A program made the position numbers and the translations under genes. A DNA stretch of 36,936 nucleotides, from positions 1 to 36,936 of the forward strand of contig CANRLV010000020.1 of the NCBI GenBank assembly GCA_947631565.1, read 5' to 3'. The DNA comes from an uncultured Gemmiger sp. (lineage in GTDB: Bacteria; Bacillota; Clostridia; Oscillospirales; Ruminococcaceae). Numbering within the stretch: the first letter of the stretch is position 1; every line of letters starts with the position of its first letter. Shown piece after piece: positions 28,355 to 35,240 of this stretch. Below the pieces are notes generated by a model. That model saw nothing but the letters and a program-made list of their open reading frames with translations, was not told the origin of the DNA and ran no database searches.

Positions 28355-30997
28355 TTACTCTTTGCGCTTATAAAGTTTTACGCAGCATGCAGCCAGCATC
28401 AACGCACTTGCCAGGAAGGTGACCCACACAAACCCGGTGTTGGAATCATCTGCCGTGCGCGGGATCGTTGTCACGGCAACAGGCGCAGGTGCGGGAGCAG
28501 GCGTCGGCGCAGGCTTGACTTGCTGTGTCTGCGCGTTTTTGTTTGCCTCCTCCTGGCGGCGGCGCTCTTCCTCTTCCTTCGCTTTCCGATCCGCCTCTTC
28601 TTTCTCCTTGCGAAGCTTCTCAATGGTGCTTACGGCGTTCGTAAAGTCTTTATATACGTCCTCGGTCAATGCATCCGACAGCTCTTCATCCGTCATGTGA
28701 TATGTATCCCGCAGCGTTTTGACCTTATCGGCAATGCTCTGGACGGCACCTTCATTCTCAAGCGTGACGGTTTTCGGCAATTTTTTGACGGCGGCGGTCA
28801 CCTCTGCAAGCAGCTTTTCGGCTTCCTGCTGCATCTCTTCTGCTTTGTTGTAGTTCGGGAACGCCTCGGCGAACTCATCGGGATTCATGTTATACTTGCT
28901 GTTGCTGCCAAGGTCTCTCATTTTGCCCTGGATCTCTTCATAAGGCTTCATATCTCCGTTATACTTCCACGTTTCCAGCGCTTTGTTCATTTCTTGCCTG
29001 CAATCTTCGATCTCTTTTTCCATCGCCTTGACGGCCGCCTCGTACGTTTCGAGGTAGGTATATACACCCTCCTTCTTGAGCGGACAGTCTCTGGATTCCA
29101 GATCCTCAATCTCCTCCGGCAGCTCCTTCAGAACCGCTTTGTCGGCGTATGTGACGTCATTCTCGGCATGTGCTTTCATCTCGTCGACGAAATCGCTCAT
29201 CCGCGTTTTCAGGGCCGCAACGCCGTTCCGGCAGGCATCGATTTTTTTCTGCTCCTCCGCGGTAAACGTGTCGCCGAGCGCCTCTACCCGTTTCTGCAGC
29301 TTGTCACATTCCTCATCGTCGTAGTAATGTGCATCCGCTTCTCCGTGCAGATTTTCCACATCTTCGGTCAACTCCGCGCGTTTTATCTCTACCTCAGCCA
29401 GAGCGTCGACGGCGCCCTTCAGCGCGGTCATCTGCACGTCCTCCAGCGTTTTGCCTTTGTCGGCGAATTTCGTATTGAACTTTTCCACAAGCCCGTTGAT
29501 ATCGGCCTTGTCCGCCATCGTTATCGTTCTCTTGTCGTAGTTCTTTGCATTGACTTCGGCAACAAACTTATTCCACTCCTCCACGAGAGCAGCGTACTGG
29601 GCGTTTATGTCGTTCATCGTCGTTTGCGCATCGCCAAGCACTTTTGCCGTATTATCCTCATACGTTTCACTCAGCGTCTTGATCCGGCCATTCAGTTTCT
29701 CTATTCTATCCTCGTAGTCAAAGCTCATGCCGGTCTTCCCGATATCACCCGCCAAGGTGCCGATGTCCTTCTGGAGCGACCCGATCTCTGCGATGTCTCC
29801 CTCGACGGTACTGTAGATCTCCATGTATTCATCGTAACCGAACTCATTGCCGGGGACACTGGCCGCTACCAAGCGGTCGACGTCCGGCTTGAGCGCCACG
29901 GCCTCCACAAATATCTCGTCCGGCGCGGCACCGCTCGCTTTGAGACCCTGCAGAGCCTGAACTTTTCCCTTTACAGTATCGATCAAGCTCTTTATTTTGC
30001 CTGCTGTTTCCTTTGCGCTCTCCAGATTGGTCGTATGCAGCTTGCCCTGGGCCGTTGGATCGACCGCATTTTTCAACCTCTCTGCCTCTTCAATATCTTT
30101 GTCCGTCTCACCATACACATAGGACCCGGTCAAAGCATCCAGCGCCTCTTGTGCCGCGTTGAAGGCAGCGGCATCGATCGTAATGGACACCCTGGCCGTC
30201 ATTCCGGCCCGGTCCGTGGCCTCGATGTTATAGGTAACAACGGTATTGCCCGCGGTCAGGTTGTCGGGATCGCCGCCCTGAACCACCACGATCGTGCAGG
30301 GGCCGTTTTTGTCGCTCGCGCTCACCTTGAGCGGCTGAGAATAATAGGTCTGCCGCTCGGACTCCATGGCAGTGCCATCCACCAAAACCTGGGGGGGCAC
30401 GGTGTCAAACGCCGCATCCTTGTAGGGATTTACGATCGAGTCTTCCATCTTTGCCTTAACGGCCGTTCCTAATGTACCGTCACCGCCAAAGCGGAAATCG
30501 ATCGATTCCGGCTGGATGATAAGGCCTTTTTCGATGCCGTCAGGCAGTTCCGATTTTACCTGCATATAGAAGGTATACAGCAGGTGCCTTCCCTGCGGCG
30601 CTTCAGGCGGGTCGTCATAGAGATTATTGAATTGACCGGAGATTCTGCGAGCATTATCCTCCGCAGAGTATAGCGGCGGATCCTTATCGTCCAAAACATC
30701 CTCATAATCCGGCCCTACGCCGCCTTTATTATTCCGGCCCTCTTTCTGCGGCTCCAATACGGTCGGATCGAAGTCAAAGTTAACACTGCCGCCCCAAAAA
30801 TAACCGCTCGGCGGCGTGGCATACACAGAGACCTTGATCTTGTCGTCGGCATGCAGAAACTCCGGTTGACCTTCGCCATCATACTCTACGATATACTCGA
30901 GCTTTACAACGGGCGGTTCCTCCGCAAAGGCTGCCACCGGGAACATGGCCAGCGCCATTGCGAGGGCACAGACAAGAGAAATCAGACGCGTTTTCAT
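28355..30997 (-). CDS. Surface stalk protein: cohesin-like head, long helical rod, C-terminal cell-wall/membrane anchor
   Basis: An 880-residue protein from ATG 30997 with AAGGAGG upstream. Signal peptide 1-25 (LALAMFPVAAFAEE). Residues ~30-195 look like a cohesin-type beta sandwich: HADDKIKVSVYATPPSGYFW, GGSVNFDFDPTVLEP, HLLYTFYMQVKSELPDG. An Ig-like domain follows (~200-285: PPQVLVDGTAMESE, TYNIEATDRAGMTARVSITI). Residues ~290-800 are almost wholly alpha-helical, with heptad-like stretches, ending in a charged coiled coil (EKEEADRKAKEEEERRRQEE). A Pro/Ala linker leads to TTIPRTADDSNTG, a membrane helix and KLYKRKE. IPRTADDS resembles the sortase motif IPKTGDxS with G changed to A. I infer an extended rod that projects a dockerin-binding head. 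No dockerin is seen in the protein itself. Confidence 0.75.
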   Translation of the reverse strand: MKTRLISLVCALAMALAMFPVAAFAEEPPVVKLEYIVEYDGEGQPEFLHADDKIKVSVYATPPSGYFWGGSVNFDFDPTVLEPQKEGRNNKGGVGPDYEDVLDDKDPPLYSAEDNARRISGQFNNLYDDPPEAPQGRHLLYTFYMQVKSELPDGIEKGLIIQPESIDFRFGGDGTLGTAVKAKMEDSIVNPYKDAAFDTVPPQVLVDGTAMESERQTYYSQPLKVSASDKNGPCTIVVVQGGDPDNLTAGNTVVTYNIEATDRAGMTARVSITIDAAAFNAAQEALDALTGSYVYGETDKDIEEAERLKNAVDPTAQGKLHTTNLESAKETAGKIKSLIDTVKGKVQALQGLKASGAAPDEIFVEAVALKPDVDRLVAASVPGNEFGYDEYMEIYSTVEGDIAEIGSLQKDIGTLAGDIGKTGMSFDYEDRIEKLNGRIKTLSETYEDNTAKVLGDAQTTMNDINAQYAALVEEWNKFVAEVNAKNYDKRTITMADKADINGLVEKFNTKFADKGKTLEDVQMTALKGAVDALAEVEIKRAELTEDVENLHGEADAHYYDDEECDKLQKRVEALGDTFTAEEQKKIDACRNGVAALKTRMSDFVDEMKAHAENDVTYADKAVLKELPEEIEDLESRDCPLKKEGVYTYLETYEAAVKAMEKEIEDCRQEMNKALETWKYNGDMKPYEEIQGKMRDLGSNSKYNMNPDEFAEAFPNYNKAEEMQQEAEKLLAEVTAAVKKLPKTVTLENEGAVQSIADKVKTLRDTYHMTDEELSDALTEDVYKDFTNAVSTIEKLRKEKEEADRKAKEEEERRRQEEANKNAQTQQVKPAPTPAPAPAPVAVTTIPRTADDSNTGFVWVTFLASALMLAACCVKLYKRKE

Positions 30998-31064
30998 AAG
31001 GGCCTCCTTACGGAACTTTTGGCTCTCCCCGAGCTTTGTGCCGCCATGTGTTTTTGTGGAAATC

Positions 31065-31093
31065 TTGACAAGACACATGATTTCGGCTATAAC
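31065..31093 (+). promoter_or_regulatory. Near-consensus promoter of the XRE-type regulator
   Basis: TTGACA (31065-31070), exactly 17 bases, TATAAC (31088-31093). Transcription would start near 31100, giving a leader of about 190 bases before ATG 31290. The divergent stalk gene starts at 30997, so both could share control sites here. Confidence 0.7.
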
Positions 31094-31143
31094 AAAGAGT
31101 ATCTAGAGACCAATTTTAGCCCTTTTTCGGCCAGGCCACAAGA

Positions 31144-31193
31144 TGCGGCATTTGATGCGGCGGCCCGTAATTTTATCATGCCGCACTTTTTTG
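31144..31193 (+). terminator. Possible leader terminator upstream of the regulator
   Basis: TGCGGCAT (31144-31151) pairs with ATGCCGCA (31178-31185), followed by CTTTTTTGG. It lies between the promoter and the regulator start. The 26-base loop makes it weaker than a typical terminator; attenuation is possible. Confidence 0.35.
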
Positions 31194-31289
31194 GCAAATT
31201 GCTGTTCTTCCCATCGCGTTTTTGGTGAAAATTGTGCTTTTTTGTGCCGCGTTGTGGCAAAAAGCCAACGTGACAAGGAGAAATACCAT

Positions 31290-32677
31290 ATGTTGGATAT
31301 CGGACGGGAAATTGAAAATCTTTTGAATGAATGCAGTGAAAGCGTTGCCGAGATCGCGCGCCGCTCCCATATCGACCGCTCTACTTTATATAAAATCGTG
31401 AACGGACAGCGCCTGCCCACCGCGGAGCAGCTGGACGCGCTGATGCACAGCCTGCGTGTGACGCCCGGGCAGCGGCGGACCCTTTTGGAATGTGCGGAAG
31501 CGCTGCGCCTTGGCCCGGACGAGCAGCGGCAAAATGCACAGACAGAGGAGCTGCTCGGCGTTCTTTTGAACGCTGACCGTGCCGTTAAATCACCCCCCCC
31601 CGCGAGGAAATTTTGTGTTCTGACGAAATTTTGTATGATCCTTCGGCCATTTCAAGCCTGCTGTACGGGCTTTTGCGCCGGCACGCCCGGCATACCCCCG
31701 AACAGCCCGTGATGCTCTCGGGCGGGCATCTGCCGCTGCTGGCGGACTGCGTGCAGCAGGCCTTTGCCGGCAATGCGGCCCCCGTTCCGGTATGGCAGAT
31801 CCTGTATTATGTAAAAAACACATCGACCCCACACAGCCGGGCCCAAAATTTGCACGCCTTTGCAGACTGTGTGCCGCTGCTTTTGTGCCGCGGCGCACAA
31901 TACCAGGCGCGCGTGTGTTACCGGCAGGCCGCGGCGGACGGTCTCTTTTCGCTGCTGCCCCATTTTGTACTTTTGGCGGACCGGGCGCTCTTTTTCAATG
32001 CAGACGGTCAGGCGGCCGTGTATGAAGCGGATCCCGAAACCGTAGGGCTGCTGCGGCGCGAGTTCAGCAAACAGTTTTTTGCCCAGGCCAGCCTGCGGGC
32101 CCTGCACCGTGTGGATGAGGCTCCGGCCGTTGTGCGCCGGCGTTTGGCCGCTGACTGTACCGCCCGGTTTTCGGTCCGGGCCGCGCCGCCGGCGCTCTCG
32201 CTGCTGTCTGCCGAAGCGCAGAAAAGCCTTGCCGGCGAGCTGCCGGCGCTCAGCGATGCCCTGCCGGCTGCCGGACCGGACCTTGACATGCATTATTATT
32301 TCAGTGAAGCAGGCTTTTGGCACTTTATCCGTACCGGGGCCGTGCCGGATCTGCTGCCCGCACTTCTGCCGCCGCAGATTCGCAGGAAGGTTTTGGCCGC
32401 CATGACCGCCGCCGTCCGGCGCGGAAATCCCTCACTGTGTATGCTGTCCGTTCCCTTTTTGTCTGCACCGGACAGCATGCGCTACATGGAGATCTTTGAA
32501 GGGCGGGGGGTCCTGTTCGGTCTGGGGGAGGCCGGTCTCCGGGTCGAATACCTGCTGGAGGAGAGTACCATCACCGCTATGCTGGTGAAATATTTTATCA
32601 AACTGGAAAGCAGCAGCAAAGCCTGTGATGCCGAATATTTGCTGCACCTGACAGAGCTTTCGCAGGCGGACCTGTAA
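31290..32677 (+). pseudogene. XRE-type HTH regulator interrupted at a run of nine C residues
   Basis: ATG 31290 with AAGGAG nine bases upstream opens a frame with an N-terminal HTH: SVAEIARRSHIDRSTLYKIV, NGQRLPTAEQLDALMHSLRV. The frame runs through C9 (31593-31601) and ends uselessly at 31712. The neighbouring frame is open from the same place (CGC at 31601, REEILCSDEILYDPSAISSL) to TAA 32677 and encodes a ~350-residue alpha/beta region with FADCVPLLLCRGAQYQARVC, DLDMHYYFSEAGFWHF and LLEESTITAMLVKYFIKL. A C10 or C7 tract would give one 462- or 461-residue protein. I therefore read it as one gene, off in this sequence. A TTG at 31613 with GAGG upstream could start the second half alone. The C-terminal domain is not one I recognise. 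It lies divergent to the stalk gene. Confidence 0.7.
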
Positions 32678-32701
32678 ATGCCTTTCCGGGCAATGTTGAA
32701 A

Positions 32702-32731
32702 GGAGCGCTGTATCTTGCGATACAACGCTCC
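32702..32731. repeat. Interspersed hairpin repeat, copy 2
   Basis: GGAGCGCTGTAT/ATACAACGCTCC with loop CTTGCG, followed by CTTTTGTTG on the plus strand. Near-identical to 19075-19104. It probably also ends the regulator transcript. Confidence 0.65.
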
Positions 32732-32831
32732 CTTTTGTTGTTGGGGGCAGGGCGCAGGGCCGGCCTTGCCGGTTTGCCTGCACCGCTGTTTTGGCAGCGA
32801 GCCGGATGCGGGGATAGCGGCTCCTTCCTTT

Positions 32832-34808
32832 TTACAGGATCTTGCTGAACACCTTGCGGATGTAGATGATATCACTCAGGCCCGGCCTTCCATCTTCGGT
32901 CCCGCTCGGCTGGGCCGCCTGCAGATATACACCATCCAGCTTCAGGATATTTACCATCGCCTTGCGGGTCTGGACCACGTCCGTCAGCCCCACCTGCCCG
33001 TCGCCGTCGACATCGCAGGGGACCACCACGGTCAAATCCTGACCGTTCAGCCTGACCCGGCTGCCGGTGCCGATATACGCACCCGTTTGGTTGGTGATCT
33101 CCAGCGGCGTTTCCGAGCAAAAGAACGCCTGCAGATCGCTGGCCGTCGTTTCAGCGGCAACACCCCTCAAGGTATTCCCTTCCTGCCGAATCACGATGGG
33201 GCGGAACGCAAAACCGTATTTTTGTGCGTATGCCTGTGCGGTAGAGCCCTCCATACCCGAGATGCTGATCCCCTTATAACCCGGACCAAAGGCATATTGG
33301 TCGGCGGGGATCCCGCATTGCGGGTTCTTGATGACGATGTTGGAAAGCTTATCGCAATAAGCAAAGTTGTTGCTGCTGATGCTTTCCAGGCTTGCCGGCA
33401 AAACGATTGACGTCAGCTGCGGGCAGCCGCTGAAGATGGACCCGCCCGTTATGGCTGTGACGCCCTCGCCAAGGATAACGCTTTTTAAATTCCGGCACAT
33501 ATAAAACGTGCCCCATTTCTCCAATGTGCGGACACTGCCCGGGACAGCGACCTCCTCGATCGTGCTGTAGCCAAACGTATAATACCCGATCTTTGTAACG
33601 GTTTTTGGTATGCTTACCCTGGTCACATTGCTGTACATAAATGCTTCGTCTGCAATTTCTGTTACTCCCTCGGGGATGGTGCAGGTGCCGGAGCGCATGG
33701 CCGGATATTGCAGAAGCCTGGTTTTTTGCTTATTGTACAGCACGCCATCGGCAGAAGAATACGCGCTGTTTGCCGGCGAAACGTTGATGGCGGTCACCGG
33801 CGCACGGTAAAATGCGGACTCGTCAATAGCCGTAACCGTGTCAGGAATGGTAACCGTTCTGGCATATTCATTGTGGGTGAACGCATTGCCGCCGATCTCC
33901 TTCACGCCGGAAGGAATGGCCACATCGGCTGTCTGCTTCTGGCAGGCAAGCAGAATGCCGTTGACAACACAAAAGTCTCCCTGTGCCTGCTGCCACGGCG
34001 TACCGTCGAAATCGTCAACGCCAAAGGTCCTGACGCTGCCGGGGATGGAGATCTCCTGCAGGCTGCTGCAGTTTTGGAACACATAATGCCCCAATCCCCG
34101 TACGCTGGAAGGGATCGAGATGCTTTTCAGGCTTGTGCAGTTCTGAAAAGAAAAGCAAACAATCCATGTCACAGTAGAGGGGATGGTCACCTTTTGCAGA
34201 TTTTTGCAGTCATGAAAGGCGCCCTTGCCGATATCGGTAACACCGTTTTGGATCACGATCTCCCGAATATCGTTCAGATAATTCTCCCATGGGCGGATCT
34301 TTGACTGCGCTGTACTCCACATATCGCCCATATCGCCGGTCCCGCTGATGGTCAGCACACCGTCCGTGCTCAGCGACCAGCGCAGGTTGCTGCCGTTCCA
34401 GTTGTATTCGCTGCTGCCGTTGGCACCGAATATACCGGAAGCACGTTCGGAGATAGGCATGATCTCATTTTCCGCTGCCGCGGCCGGGGCATCCGGCTGA
34501 GGAAGCCGACCCTCCGCATCGTTCCCGGTCTGCCCGGATCCCCGTTCGGCGTTTTCTGCCGTTGTTTCCTCTTCTGCGGTGATTTCGGTTTCCGTTTCGG
34601 GCTCCGGCGCCGGGGAACTGTCTTGTGCGGGCGCCGTACTTTTTACATCTGCATTTTCTTCGCCCTCGGGGGCCGTTTCCGGGAATTCTTCAAAAAGGAC
34701 CGTCTCCGACGGCTCTGCCGGCAGCCGTTCATCCTGCGCAAAGGCCGGCAAGGCCATGTTCAAGCCCATGGCTGCACACAGCAGCAAGGCTGTCATGCGC
34801 TTTTTCAT
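32832..34808 (-). CDS. Secreted LRR_5 protein with dockerin-like tail
   Basis: A 658-residue protein from ATG 34808. Signal peptide 1-25 (MTALLLCAAMGLNMALPAFA). Acidic linker ~27-140 rich in Glu, Pro and Ala. YNWNGSNLRWSLSTDGVLTI and GTGDMGDM (~145-175) match the short beta module that often opens BspA-like proteins. LRR_5 repeats follow to ~540 (GKGAFHDCKNLQKVTIPSTV and similar). Then an X-module (NTLRGVAAETTASDLQAFF, GAYIGTGSRVRL) and the dockerin-like end: first loop DVDGDGQVGLTD, second TGTED replaced by SGTEDGRPGLSD. This copy is the most divergent of the four tails. The gene follows the next LRR gene by 28 bases in the same operon, with an AAGGAGG site just after that stop. Predicted surface adhesin or binding protein displayed through a cohesin. 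Confidence 0.87.
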   Translation of the reverse strand: MKKRMTALLLCAAMGLNMALPAFAQDERLPAEPSETVLFEEFPETAPEGEENADVKSTAPAQDSSPAPEPETETEITAEEETTAENAERGSGQTGNDAEGRLPQPDAPAAAAENEIMPISERASGIFGANGSSEYNWNGSNLRWSLSTDGVLTISGTGDMGDMWSTAQSKIRPWENYLNDIREIVIQNGVTDIGKGAFHDCKNLQKVTIPSTVTWIVCFSFQNCTSLKSISIPSSVRGLGHYVFQNCSSLQEISIPGSVRTFGVDDFDGTPWQQAQGDFCVVNGILLACQKQTADVAIPSGVKEIGGNAFTHNEYARTVTIPDTVTAIDESAFYRAPVTAINVSPANSAYSSADGVLYNKQKTRLLQYPAMRSGTCTIPEGVTEIADEAFMYSNVTRVSIPKTVTKIGYYTFGYSTIEEVAVPGSVRTLEKWGTFYMCRNLKSVILGEGVTAITGGSIFSGCPQLTSIVLPASLESISSNNFAYCDKLSNIVIKNPQCGIPADQYAFGPGYKGISISGMEGSTAQAYAQKYGFAFRPIVIRQEGNTLRGVAAETTASDLQAFFCSETPLEITNQTGAYIGTGSRVRLNGQDLTVVVPCDVDGDGQVGLTDVVQTRKAMVNILKLDGVYLQAAQPSGTEDGRPGLSDIIYIRKVFSKIL

Positions 34809-34814
34809 TTTTGC

Positions 34815-35240
34815 TTCATCCTCCTTGTTTTGTGCTTCACAGGATCTTGCTGAACACCTTGCGGATGTAGATGATATCGCTCAGGCCCGGCCACTCATCT
34901 TCGGTCCCGGTCGGCTGGGCCGCCTCCAGATATTCCTCCTCCAGCTTCAAGATCTTTACCATCGCCTTGCGCGTCTGGACCACGTCCGTCAGCCCCACCA
35001 GCCCGTCACCGTCGATATCGCAGGGGACCACCACGGTCAGGGCCTGTTCCCGGCCCGGAAGCGTCACCTTGCAGCCGGTGCCTACATTCTGGCCGTCTGT
35101 CAGCGGAACATTGTTTTTATCGGTGATCACTACCTCGCCTGCCTGTTGCAGTTGGCTGCGCAGCTCTTCCGGCGAGGTCTCCTTTGTAACGCCCAGCAAT
35201 CGGTTGCTGTCTTCTTCGATCTCGAACTGCTCCGGCAGCT
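34815..35240 (-). repeat. Shared 3' cassette: X-module, dockerin-like end and following ribosome binding site (copy also at 25480-25903)
   Basis: The ~400 bases coding for the X-module, dockerin-like domain and the post-stop AGCACAAAACAAGGAG are nearly identical between 34815-35240 and 25480-25903, with only a few mismatches in the 160 bases I compared in detail. Shorter dockerin-only copies are at 21285-21500 and 32832-33010. The neighbouring upstream domains are unrelated, so the cassette has been copied as a unit. Confidence 0.75.

Noticed and set aside
28247-30472. A 741-codon plus-strand frame opposite the stalk gene
   Set aside because: It mirrors the codon bias of the stalk gene on the other strand. 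The stalk gene has a signal peptide, an AAGGAGG site and a recognisable anchor, so it is the real one.
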